The notes beneath the pieces are model-generated. The model did not search any database, was not told where the DNA came from, and saw only the letters and a list, made by a program, of their open reading frames with translations. 64,000 nt of DNA from Coriolopsis trogii. Its lineage: Eukaryota; Basidiomycota; Agaricomycetes; Polyporales; Polyporaceae. Each line of letters opens with the position of its first letter. Position 1 is the stretch's first letter. Positions 32,874-43,540 of this stretch are shown piece by piece. The translations under genes and the position numbers were made by a program. Location of the stretch: the NCBI GenBank assembly GCA_020543525.1, contig JAHYIO010000037.1, positions 1,922,001 to 1,986,000 on the forward strand, given 5' to 3'.

Positions 32874-35092
32874 CTCCAATCCTGGCGTCACTCCTGGCCA
32901 CGGCCACGGTCCCAAAATTCGTAAATGGAGCTTGAGTTTCTCCCGGTACACCCAGAGGCTCCTGGACTCATTCTCGTAAAAAGATCCATGGAAACTCCGA
33001 GAATGGCTGCCACGCACATACAATCCTTAGATCATCGTTCCCGCTGGTGGAAAGTGGAGAGACCTCAGCCACCACGGTGAAGAAGTTAGTACGATAAAAT
33101 GGCTGGAGAGCGGCAAGCTAATCCTGTTCCTATCGTAGAAGCTGAGATGCGTCGTGGATGAGGTTCTGTGAGGCGTATTGGAGATCTTCGTATGCGGTCA
33201 TGGGTGCGTCCACGGAGAAAGATCGGTAGCGTCCCACGGCCTCGGGGTGCCGTAGGCAACTTCTTGGCATTTAGATTTGACTTCGGGTGGGAGTAATGCG
33301 CTCCTTCCATTCAGTGCAGCGCAGCCTGATCTCTGACTTGTTGCAGGCGAGAACTTGCCAGGACCCATCATGGTGCGAAGTGCGGGGTAGTGATAGGCTA
33401 CGTGTTCTGGACACCAAGGAATTCCTTCGTTTAACGATAGTCACGTCATGACCGGAAGCTTTTTGGGGGACATGATATGAATCAGCCGGCGTAAAACTCG
33501 ATGGAAGAGGCCACATACTGGGAAGATACGGAACGCCGCAGGTGAGCGAGAGATAGCAAGCCGGAGCGTAAACAACGGCTGCGTGGTGAAACACGTAATT
33601 CCATGAAGATCTGCAGGCGCATGGCTGAGACGTGTGAAGGAGTATTTACTCACCGGCTGCGATATTTATAATGATCATCGGTACAGGGCTGGTTCCCGAG
33701 ACGCATTCGATGAACTGCAAGTTCCCATCATAAGTACCACTCCAACCACTTGATTGGAAAGTTTTGAATTGTGTACTTGTGTACTCGTCCCAGCATTCTG
33801 GGCCAGTGATTGTCGCATTCCACCAGCTCGGAGTATGCACGCGCTGTGCCCTCAGTCTGATGCCCAAGTGAGCTCCAACTTCACAGTGAAGCATTTTTAC
33901 CGGTCCGATACGTCCGCATCCGGGTAGATATTTGGGAACCCCTGAATTGAAGATACTTGGGAGTGTTCACTTGACAAGAGCAAGTCCTGAGGGAAACCGT
34001 ACTCCAAAAGAGGCAGGATGAGGCCGAACGCACCCGGTGGTTGAAGCGTACTACGCACAAATCTCTTGAGGAATTCACCGAGGCTTCAAGAACATTTGAG
34101 GAATCAGGTACGCCATGTAATCAATGAAGTGTGTACCAAGTTGTGGATGGGTAAGGGCCGTGAAATCCGGAGCAACTCGACGACAGTTACTATCATATGC
34201 GCACATGGAAGAGTTGGTCACTGTCAACTGAGGCCTAGGCCTATGAGCGTTTGCAAGTCGGCATTCGCCGCTGCGCGACCAATTAGGCATCATAGACGCC
34301 CTGGGTCTTGCCGATGACTCGCATCAATGTGTTGAAATCCCGGCTCACAACCTCCAGTATCGACATCAATCTCTCCTTACTATCACTCAAGTACAGTTGG
34401 GTCTCGATCAACCCTGGCCGAACGTTCCCCTCGCACTGACCATGCCCTTAATACAGCTTTACAGAAGCTCAGTCACTTTCTCATCTCCGAGTCACATAGT
34501 GCTCATCCAAATTGCGGTTCAAAATCTCGAGGCCCCATTAAATAACTCAGGTTCTTGCAAAATCTCGATATGAGAACCGGTAACATATAACTGCCAACAG
34601 CGCCCATCTCCACAAGGCTGAGAAGTAACGCGTTGCTGTATAGATATTCGAAGTTCCTTCCCACTGGCAGTACGTCCCCTCGCTCTAATCTTGTCTGTCT
34701 CCCCTGATCACATGGTATACCGGCCCTCGAATGCAGTACATTCACAGCGCTACGAGCCCCTGATATGGTCCAAAGACGCAAACACCTCGTCTTCCTTCTC
34801 ATGCGCCCACAAATGCATCAGACTTTGCACCGCTCTTTTGCTACAGCGGGCGCACTGTTCTCATATAGCCCCTGGTATGTTGTACGGCGCTCATACTGAG
34901 ATGACTGCTTCTTCTTCGCAGCATCATAGCAACAACCGCCCGACGTACCGCAATCATCTGACTGGGCGGTGCTATGTGAGTCAGCTCGCCCTTCTCGACT
35001 TCCGCCTGCCAGGGAGTATATCAACCATCGTCCCATGCTCATCCAATTTTCTCACACCCTTCCTTCACCTTCCCTCTAACTTCTGTACCATC
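32874..35092. other. gene-poor region with coding-like fragments on the minus strand
   Basis: No complete gene could be built here. Several minus-strand stretches read like real exons: about 34690-34510 (YLYSNALLLSLVEMGAVGSY), about 34450-34290 (CEGNVRPGLIETQLYLSD and on to a stop), about 34240-34080 (GTHFIDYMAYLIPQMFLKP) and about 33830-33650 (GPECWDEYTSTQF, then GWSGTYDGNLQFIECVS). They lie in the same strand and order but frames do not join cleanly, and I do not recognise the family. They could be an unrecognised many-exon gene or the remains of one. Confidence 0.35.
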
Positions 35093-37392
35093 ATGGACTC
35101 GCCCCAGGAGGGCCGAGTATCCAAGCGCACCTTATCGCACGATGCCAGGACGCGATCCAATGAGCGCTCTGAGAACAGACTCAGCAAGAAGCGGAGATCG
35201 TCGACGATGCCAGAGGTGAGTATGAACCTCATCATGAAACGTAGATCCGTGTGGTCACTCCTGAACATGCAGGACGGTATCTCCATTGCAACGTTATCCC
35301 CTGGACTCCGAGCTCGTGACCAGAAAGAGAACCACTCCCCTGCGATGAGTCCTATGTTCCTGGGCCCCAGCGTCCAGGCGAGTCACGGTGGCAGTATCCA
35401 GAGAGCGCCGACTCCCAAGGAGACGTCCATCGGCGTTTGGTCGACGCTCCCCTACCAACAAGGTTGGAAACATCTCAGAGGGGCCTGGACTACTTTCCAT
35501 CAAGCGTGGTGGGGCGATGACGGACAGACAAAGCTGACCCGCGCCTGTACGAAGCCCGGCAATGAACGCATTCTGCACATAGAACAAGCCGAAATTCTCT
35601 CAGGTTTCAATCTACTCATGGAGACAAGCGGTCGTCTACTCGTCCGAGATGAATATCTGTTCCAATACAAGCGCCTCTGTGAGGCATTTACGTCCAACAA
35701 ACCCGCCGCAATCGTCGGTGTCGTTCTTACGGGTCAGCCGGGCATAGGTGACGCACTAGTTTCTCTGCATAACCACAATCTGACTGCCCTTCCATAGGGA
35801 AATCCTTCTTCAACGTGTTCTTATTGCTCCAGCGTATGGCCGCTCAGGAACCCGTTCTATTCACCGTCGATATGACCAGGTCTTACCTTATCGACAAATA
35901 CGGTGTCTGGAGCAAGAAGGCTCAGGACATAGATATATCATCGGACCTCCCTCAGCTTCCGAACGATGGCATGATGATGAATCATCTGTCCGAAAGACTG
36001 TGGTCTATCATCGAACCCGGGCTCAACGCAACGGCACCGCCCACGACCATCATAGCTCAATCATTGTTCATTGTGTTCAGCTGCTCGCCGACAGTTGATC
36101 GCTACATGAGCTTCCGTTCCCACAACCGCATTCCTCTGTGGATCATGCAACCATGGAGTGATGAGGAGCTGTGCGCTCTGTGAGCACATTCAATTCTCCC
36201 TTGCCGCGTCGCAGCTACTCACAAATTGAAATTCAGTATGAATCTCGATACACCTCTCGTCGATGTCCACGTCGACTACCGGAAGAGATATCAATCTATT
36301 GAGAGCGTCGCCGAGGTTCGCAAGATGTGCGGTCCATGCCCTCGCGACTTCTTGAAGTGGATAACTATGTCGACCGGGAGCAAGGATGTCCACATCGACC
36401 GCGCGATACAGACTGTCGCGAATGCCCAAGAGATCGAGGACATATTGACGGAGACGTCGACGCAGCTCAACAAGGCCTCTCATCAATTGATCCTTGTTCG
36501 TCGCATCGACAGTGACGACCCCGATGCCACTGTGATAGACGATGATCTGTACTCGGTCGAGTTCAAATCGGACGTGATAGCGGGGAAACTCTTGAAGAGA
36601 CACAGCATCCTCGAGCACCGATCCGCGCAGACCGTCTTCCGCATCACCAGCGCCGTTCCAGCCAGCAGCACCTTCGGAGGCTGGATCTTTGAAGCGCTCG
36701 CTATCCGTTACACGCGGGGCGCATTCGACCACCCTGACACGGCTGAAGTTGTGGCGGCGTTTGCCATCATGACCCGCTCTTACAAGAGGAAACGTCCGAG
36801 CCTCACATGGTACCACATCGGGCCTACCTCGGATACCGCGACGGACACTCTGTCCGTTACGCGCTCGGAGGTCACTATTGCCAAGGAGTCTCAAGACCCT
36901 AGCACCGATTCCTCATCCTCACAAACCCACTCCACGACACTGTCTACACAGCAATACGCAAGATCTGACTCCGCCCCTGGGGACCGCCAGGTCCAGCAAG
37001 CCCTGCCTATCAACTTTCGCGAGGCTGTCTCTTATTACGACATTGATCGTGAGGTCCAGATGGACCCGAGGTACTACTACATTCCACAAAGGCGGAACAG
37101 CCCGCTTTTCGACGCGTTCTTCTTCGAAATGGCAGACGCGACCACGGTCATCATCTGGATCCTGCAGATGACTATTAGCAAAGAGCACGGTGGCAGTTCC
37201 TCCGGGTACGACGCCATTCGTGCGCTCAAGAAGCTAGTCGAGGACGAGGGCAAGACCGCAGTCATCAGGTACACGTTGGTCGTCCCCTACAAGCGCCATC
37301 GCTCTGTCAAGTGGGAGATGCCTGACGGGTGGGACGAGGAAGTGGCTGGCGATGTCTTCGTCCAGTATCTCAATATCAGTCTCAGGCACTGA
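35093..37392 (+). CDS. Crinkler/RHS-type P-loop NTPase with C-terminal nuclease-like domain
   Basis: Four exons (35093-35215, 35273-35747, 35798-36179, 36237-37392) sum to 2136 nt, 711 residues. The N-terminus is basic and Ser-rich (KRTLSHDARTRSNERS, then KKRRSS), suited to a nuclear signal. A Walker A motif, GQPGIGKS at about residue 196-203, is split by the third-exon boundary; VLFTVDMTRSYLIDKYGVW, SCSPTVDRY and PLWIMQPWSDEEL follow as in Crinkler/RHS ATPases. The second half has FGGWIFEALAIRY and then a block PLFDAFFFE, IIWILQMTISKEH, RYTLVVPY, which resembles the restriction-endonuclease-like C-terminal domain of these proteins. Relatives are numerous in Agaricomycetes and are proposed to act on DNA in conflict or effector roles. 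There is no signal peptide or LxLFLAK-type leader. Family assignment is by motif order only. Confidence 0.75.
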
Positions 37393-37941
37393 GGCGTGAT
37401 GTAGTATCCCGTTGCCTGGTAGCTGGTGACGAGGGGACTCTCCCTTCACAGTTCGTCTCTCTTTTACGGTTGTCCAGATCCCTGTATGCGGACGCTCAGG
37501 AGTGCAGGCTGCTCCTGGACGATTCTTACGATTTTGAGTATTTATGTTTGATCCTCAGTCGCGCGTCGGCTTTCCGTGCTGTCGTTTCAAGATGTGTAGT
37601 TTCCGAGTCAAGTTCCGGTGTTGTATTACGTCCTCTGAGTATACATGTTGTATTCATTTGCTAGTATGCTACTGAGTTCATGTCAATTGTCGACCTCACC
37701 GCCACGAACTCGGAGTCGTACCGCAGGCACTGGCTGAGTCGAACTTGAACGTAACGTATGGTTGCCCCATTGGGAGGACGCGTCTCGATTAGCAGATGAA
37801 ATGGGCGCTTACACGCATCAAGCCCTTTGACTAACGCCACAACGGTCCTGTCTCGCTAATCTCCTCCTCCCTCTTCGTCTCATCCGTCTCGCACAATCCT
37901 TGCATATTCCGCTCCGTCTACCCCAGCTACACGTCGCCAAT
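37393..37941. other. intergenic region
   Basis: About 550 bp between the Crinkler/RHS-like gene and NEDD8, both on the plus strand. No gene supported; it must carry the NEDD8 promoter. Confidence 0.6.
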
Positions 37942-38512
37942 ATGATGATCAAGGTGAAGGTGAGTATCACTACATGGCGGAGCGTCCGCACACATGCAGA
38001 GGGAACGTGCCACTGACCGCGGCCGGCTACACGCCCCTCGTAGACACTCACAGGCAAGGAGGTGCGCAGATCTGTTCTCCGAGGATTACGCTTTCTGTGC
38101 CCCTGACCGGCGGACTGCCTCTTAATGTCGGACATACAACAGATCGAGCTCGATATCGACCCTGAAGACCAGGTGTGTGCCACTCACACTCTTGACCGCT
38201 TATTCTCCTTCCCCCTCGCTGATCGCGTTCGTGTGGGGCGTGTATCGATGGCCTGTCGTGCATGTGCTGCATAGGTTTCTCGTATCAAGGAAAAGGTCGA
38301 GGAACAGTCTGGTGTGCCGCCACCGCAACAACGATTGATCTACGCCGGGAGGCAGATGTGCGTCTTCTCTCGCTACCCTTTCTGCTCGTGTTCGTCCCGT
38401 TTGACCGACGGTGTGTGCATATAGGGCGGATGATAAGGTGGTCAAGGACTTCAACATCACCGCAGGAGCCGTGCTACATCTCGTCCTTGCTCTTCGTGGA
38501 GGTCGATGCTAG
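37942..38512 (+). CDS. RUB1: NEDD8 / Rub1 ubiquitin-like modifier
   Basis: Five exons (37942-37959, 38044-38061, 38143-38172, 38275-38357, 38425-38512) sum to 237 nt, 78 residues. The product begins MMIKVKTLTGKEIELDI and contains [30 protein letters not shown] and HLVLALRGG, near-identical to NEDD8. Two extra residues, Arg-Cys, follow the di-glycine and must be removed by a NEDD8 hydrolase before E1 activation. NEDD8 modifies cullins and so activates cullin-RING ubiquitin ligases in nucleus and cytosol. Alanine before the RGG (LALRGG rather than LRLRGG) separates it from ubiquitin. The first two coding exons are only 18 nt each. Start is the first of two adjacent ATGs. Confidence 0.95.
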
Positions 38513-38806
38513 ATGTATGCCGCGCAGACAGTGCGATTCACACAATCGGGAGGTGATGAAGACAATGAGCCACAAGGAGAATTTGAAGTGCAGTCATGTA
38601 TCCGTTGCAGTACGTTTGTATCCGTGTTAGATCTGTCCCAACCTGCAGTCGCTTTCAGACGCTTTCGTTCATGTGCAATCTCATCGGAGTGTCGATATTT
38701 GGTAGAGCAAGTAGGTCTATAATTCCAAATCCACTGATCCCTAGATCTAACAGCGCAACTCGCAACATTCCCCTCTGAACATCGCAAGCAAAAATTTTTG
38801 TCATTG

Positions 38807-39871
38807 TTACTCACCGACGACGTCGGCACCAGGCAGTAACCACCGGAAAGTGATGCTCAGCCTGACATCGCGATCCAGCATGATGCTCTGCCCGCTCCCA
38901 GGCACCTCCTCCACCCGGTCTTCAAGCCGTTTCTCGATGCCATGGGTCCACTTGTACCGCGCCTCCCCGGTCATTACAAGCACGCTTCCCTTCGGAAGGT
39001 ACAACGCGCAGGCATCCGCATCCGCCGAGATGGCGGCTTCTCCACCGTCAACGGGCGCGAACTGCATGGCGCATCCAGAGCCGAGGCTAACACCGATGAT
39101 ACCGTCCCCATACCGGTCCAGAAGGTCGACGTGGGGGGTGATGCCTTCCCCGGGCCAGTAGAGGTTGATGATCGCCTGGCGGGCACGCGGGGGACCGATA
39201 TGTGACGCTGGTGAAGGCTCGAAGAGCAGGTCATATGTCTCGGGGCTGACAACAGGGCGCAGGAGGTCACGGAGGATGTCAAGCAGTTCTGTGAGGAACG
39301 AAGGCAGTCCGGTGGATGCGGGAGAGACAGGAGAAGACGGTTCTGAGGAAGAGGGAGGCGATGATCGCTGAAAGAGCATCACTTGGTTCGCGGTGCTGGT
39401 CTGGAAGAAGGCGCGTATGCATTTCCACATCAGGTCGTCTCCGTATGCCTCTGGGAGGAGTATCTCGGGGTCGAAGAAGAGTCCGGGGATGGGTGGTGCT
39501 GTGCACGTCGCGGGAGTTACGGAGGGGTCATCCGGCAGAGTGTCATGCGCAGTCTCCCGAGCGAAGATACTGTGGATCTCTTCTACTTCTGGAGTAGACA
39601 GACGGGGAGATGTCTCGTCGAAGAGGGAATCCGAGTCCGAGTCCGCACTGGATGGCAGGTCGTCAGGATTTGGGGACTGCACCTCGAGGATAACGACATC
39701 CGTGATGACCCTGAGGCCATTCTTTGGCCGCATACCCTTCGTGGGCTTTTGCACCTCGCCATCCAGATCTTCCGACGTCCGTTTCCGCTTGTTTGTGGAG
39801 GGGCTCGAGGACTTGTGAGAGTCGGAGAGGGTCATGACGGGAGACTGAGGCAGGTTTCCAGAGACTGACAT
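38807..39871 (-). CDS. AlkB-like 2-oxoglutarate/Fe(II) dioxygenase
   Basis: A single open frame of 354 residues from ATG 39871 (MSVSGNLPQ). The N-terminal about 130 residues are polar and acidic (SSADSDSDSLFDE) and probably disordered. The rest is an AlkB fold: FFDPEILLPEAYGDDLMWKC, QAIINLYWPGEGITPHVDL with the HxD iron ligands, GDGIIGVSLGSGCAMQF, LPKGSVLVMTGEARYKWTHGI with the distal His, and RLSITFRWL with the 2-oxoglutarate Arg. Such enzymes demethylate nucleic acids or proteins; the GEARYKWTHGI block is nearest to eukaryotic ALKBH proteins acting on RNA or protein, but the substrate is open. The last codons (GTC GTC GGT GAG TAA) contain a good splice donor (GGTGAGT), so an additional exon cannot be excluded. 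It is convergent with NEDD8 and divergent from SAP18. Confidence 0.88.
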   Translation of the reverse strand: MSVSGNLPQSPVMTLSDSHKSSSPSTNKRKRTSEDLDGEVQKPTKGMRPKNGLRVITDVVILEVQSPNPDDLPSSADSDSDSLFDETSPRLSTPEVEEIHSIFARETAHDTLPDDPSVTPATCTAPPIPGLFFDPEILLPEAYGDDLMWKCIRAFFQTSTANQVMLFQRSSPPSSSEPSSPVSPASTGLPSFLTELLDILRDLLRPVVSPETYDLLFEPSPASHIGPPRARQAIINLYWPGEGITPHVDLLDRYGDGIIGVSLGSGCAMQFAPVDGGEAAISADADACALYLPKGSVLVMTGEARYKWTHGIEKRLEDRVEEVPGSGQSIMLDRDVRLSITFRWLLPGADVVGE

Positions 39872-40035
39872 ACTCAAGATCAAGGGACAAGACGCTCTAG
39901 GATGTGAGAATAGACATAGTCCACGTTCGACCTGGACTGAGAGACCCAGAACGCTGTCGCTGTCAGCCGTCCTCCGCCGCCTGGTTCGAGGGAAGTTGGA
40001 ACGAGAGAAAGCACAGACGCCCGGTCTTCTGGTGA

Positions 40036-41125
40036 ATGGCTGACGTAATCACCATCACCGCGAGACCATTGGGCGCGTCTGTGAGCTCAACGTTCAACTC
40101 GTTCACCCACCTCTCGACTACAATGGAGGAAACGACTCCGGCAGGCAAACCTATCGTGGACAGGGAAAAAGTGAGTATCTGTACCCAGCTCATGCGCATC
40201 GGCGTTGAAACGACTCGTCCAGACTGCTCCCTTCCTCATCCGAACGTTCGTCAAAGTCGGGGCATACCACCGCCTGAACCAATTTGAGGACGGCCCCTTA
40301 CCGCTCGCAGACGAGCAACAGATATATACTTGGTGAGTCTTCTTGCACCTTGAACCAGCGAGACGTTCGAGCTGAACAAGGGCGGTCCCGCGTCTCTACC
40401 GACGACGACGACGCTGCAGGAAAGATGCCACGCTCCGCGAAGTCCTGACCACCCTCCGGACCTCTGCGCCCGCATCGACCGAGTACCGCCACCCGCTCGC
40501 CCGGTTCTCCTTCCGCGCCGTCTACGCGGACGCCACCGCCCGGGGCCGGTTCGCCCAAAAAGACCTCGGGACGGTCTACTCGCGCGACATCCTCGGCGAG
40601 CCGGGCTCGCTCGACCGCCCCGCCCCACGCCTCCTCGAGGACAGCGAGGCCGAGTCTGTGACGAACACCGAGCAGGACAGGACGCTCGACGAGCTCAGGT
40701 TCGTCCCCGGGGACTACCTCTGCGTCATGGTCCAGCTCCCCAAGGGCGTCGTTGTCCCCGGACCTGGAGGGGAGCTCACGATCAAGGGCAGCGCGGTGGG
40801 TGGACATGCGGGACCTGGTGCGGCGAACGGCTGGAAGGCTGGCGGCGGTCGTGGGGATGGAGGATGGGGAGGGAGCGTGGCGACCAATCCGGGGCCTGGC
40901 GCCGGGCGTGGTGGTGGACACTGGAGAGGGAGCTCGGGGCCGGACGTGCCTGTGCCCCGGGGAGGGAGGGGCGGAGGGCGTGGAGACTTTGGGAGGGACA
41001 GGGATAGGGACGACAGACGCGTGCCGCCGCCTAGGAGGGACTCGCCTCCAAGGCGTGAAGGATGGGGTAGGAGGGGCCAGTCGAGGTCGAGGAGTCCGCC
41101 GAGGAGGCGGGGCCGGTATGATTGA
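40036..41125 (+). CDS. SAP18: SAP18, Sin3-associated polypeptide / exon-junction ASAP subunit
   Basis: Three exons (40036-40170, 40223-40332, 40420-41125) sum to 951 nt, 316 residues. The core is the SAP18 ubiquitin-like fold: VDREKTAPFLIRTFVKVGAY, then HPLARFSFRAVYADATARGRF, DLGTVYSRDI, and DELRFVPGDYLCVMVQLP. SAP18 joins RNPS1 and Acinus in the ASAP complex on mRNA and also binds the Sin3 deacetylase complex. Unlike the about 150-residue animal protein, this one has a long Gly/Arg-rich and RS-rich tail (GRGGGHWRGSS, GRDRDRDDRR, RSRSPPRRRGR), which is common in fungi and supports an RNA-splicing role in the nucleus. Start ATG at 40036 (MADVITI) directly precedes the fold; the gene is head-to-head with the AlkB gene, 165 bp apart. 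Confidence 0.92.
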
Positions 41126-42101
41126 GTGGTGCGCGCATGCTGTGCTGATGTCTTCTCGTTTGCTAGCGTGCCTTTTCTTGCTGTCTGCTAGGTGTTGCTT
41201 GAATCTACCTGTCCTTTCATTCCAACCCTCTCCTCGTTCTTTTCTCTGTGAGTACCGCCATGGATCTTCCAACCATCTTCCGTAAGCTCATATCGCGTTA
41301 GGCCTCTTCGCCTTATGTCTCATCGTTATAGATACTACACGCTTTTCCTGTGCAAGTGTTGTCAAAATGGTATTGTGGATCTCTCGTTTGTTGTCACTCA
41401 TACATGTGCTAATGTGATTTCTAGTACATAGGTCTTGATCTTGGCGTTTTAGCTTCCTGTGTTCCGTCCAGTTCTCGTAGCGAACCGTCGTGTGCCTGGT
41501 GAGCAATCACTCGTGTTCTTCATCATCGTGTCACACTCAGTGAGGGTTAGTTCGCATATAATCCACCTTTCATGTGCCTCTTCAGTGCGCCGGTGCGTTT
41601 CCTTGCCTTACGACTTCTAGTACGCTCTTCCCTGCCGCGATGCAGCTGGTGTGTGTGTATGTATTACGGACACCTACCTCAATGCCTCTTCGTTCAGAAC
41701 AGTGTACTTGTCCTTTCTCTCTTTCCGAACTGGGATATGGACCTTCATCCCTCCCCTCGGTAAGATATGGTTGTGGGTTGCCGACTTTAGGGGACTTTGA
41801 CGCATAGGTCGTGCCCGAATCTCCATGGCCCGCTCCACACAGGTTGTACCCAAACGAGGCCTTTGAATCGTACATCACGCTACTTTACAGCATTGAGCCC
41901 CACGCACAGTGGTTTGTACAAGATCACGCATAATACGGACAGCACACGCTCAAAGTCGCAGCGAAGACAACCGACGAGAGGCGAGCCCGTGTAGGAAGTC
42001 GCGACAGATGGAAGGCAGCTCCGCGTCATAGCTACGAACCAAAAGAAAACATCCGCTCAGCCGCTCTCCCTCGGGACCGAACCGAGGGCAAGAGGAAGCA
42101 C
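41126..42101. other. convergent intergenic region
   Basis: About 975 bp between the 3' ends of SAP18 (+) and the F-box protein (-). Only short frames without domains. Confidence 0.6.
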
Positions 42102-43540
42102 TTACAACGTCCAGTCCTCGATCTCCAGCCGCTGCTTCTCCTGCTCGACCCTGAGCCTCGCGGCGAGGATCTTCTTGAGGTGGCTGAGGAGGACCTGGTC
42201 CGTGACCAGGTACCGGTAGCGCAAGACCGAGGCCGACGCGACCTGGAAGCTCATCATCGCCCCGCCCGACGCGCTCACCTCGACCTCCCAGTTGCACACC
42301 GCGACGGGGTCGTGCGTCAGGGGCGGGGTGGACGTGTTCGCCGGGCCGGGGAGCGCGACGCCTTCGAGCGGGAGGGGGATGACCCACGACGCGCCGTCGT
42401 CGATCCACCGCCAGCCGAGCGGGAAGGATGGCCTGCGCGTGCGCGTCGCCTGGCGCGTAGTCGCCGAGTGCAGGATGTCGAGGTTGTAGAGCGCGCCGTA
42501 GGCGGAGGAGTAGAGCATTTCGGGCGGGGACGGGATGGTCGGGTCCGCGAGGATGTCGTCGCGCGGGAGGCGGTAGAGGACGTGGTAGCCGCGGGACTGG
42601 TACTTTGCGAGGCCTGCAGCCATGTGTCGGCCTTTTCCGAGACAGGAGAAGGAGACGAGCGTGCGGTGCTCTTCGAGCGTCGCGCGGGGGAAGAGACAGT
42701 ACGCTTTCTCGTAGCTGATCACGTTCATCACGCATGCTGAAGGGCCGGGGGGCGAGGGTTAACGGCATGAGCAGAGAGAACGGACGGGGGGAGGAAGCCT
42801 TACTGGAGTGGAACCCGAGGACGACCTCCATCGGTGTGCTCTTGGCGGCGATCACTTGGACTTTGAGCTCGTCCGTGCGGCCCTCGCCGTCCTGTGAGCC
42901 TGGCACAAAACCCTCGTCTTCGCCGTCACTACCTGTAGGGGACGCGGATCTCGCACGCCCAGACGACGGGGCTGGCTTGACGAAGGTGAATATGGCCATC
43001 ACACCCGGCATGGAGTATATCCCGTTCGGCCTGCGCATGACGCAGGCAGCGACCTCGGCCTCGAAGCTTTCCTCCTGGAACGGCTGCGGCTTGTAAACGT
43101 AGCCCTCGCGGAGGAGCCACCGGCCGACCTCGCGGCGGTGACGCATGTACACGTACAGGTCGAGGTCGCTCTCGGGCCACAGCGTGCGCTCGAAGAACTG
43201 GAGCGCGACGGAGCCGGAGATGAGCGTGCTCGTGCGTGCCTGGAGAGAGCGGAACGCGCGGGCGCGGGCACATGTGTGGTCCGCATCGGGGGGCGACGGG
43301 AAGAAGCGGGAGAGGGCGCGGTCGATGCTGAAAGCATAATGGTTGTAGGTGGTTATGGCGGCGTATGCTGTACGGCAGGTGCGGGAGAGGTTGACGAGGG
43401 AGGCGGGGGAGAGAGAGGTGAAGATCGACTCGCAGATGAGGTCGACCTGGAGGAAGCGTTCCGACAAGAGTGGCTATGAGCACACATGTCAGTGTGTGAT
43501 CTACCCACGGATCAGTCGGTACAGATTTCAGTGTGGCCAT
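42102..43540 (-). CDS. F-box-like protein with nucleotidyltransferase-like domain
   Basis: Three exons (43540-43523, 43473-42804, 42736-42102) sum to 1323 nt, 440 residues. An 18-nt first exon supplies the ATG (MATLKS); the long frame itself starts only with TTG. Residues about 8-50 (LLSERFLQVDLICESIF, SLSPASLVNLSRTCR) look like a short F-box. They are followed by LISGSVALQFFERTLW and PESDLDLYVYM, the GS..DxD pattern of minimal nucleotidyltransferase folds, and by a conserved-looking C-terminal half (CVMNVISYEKAYCLFP, SRGYHVLYRLP). Agaricomycete genomes hold many such proteins; none has a known function. A role as a substrate receptor of an SCF ubiquitin ligase is a weak inference from the F-box. 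Confidence 0.75.

Noticed and set aside
32761..32907. Upstream extension of the third sugar porter
   Set aside because: Opens with GTG and covers the TATATATAT element; the ATG at 32760 is preferred.
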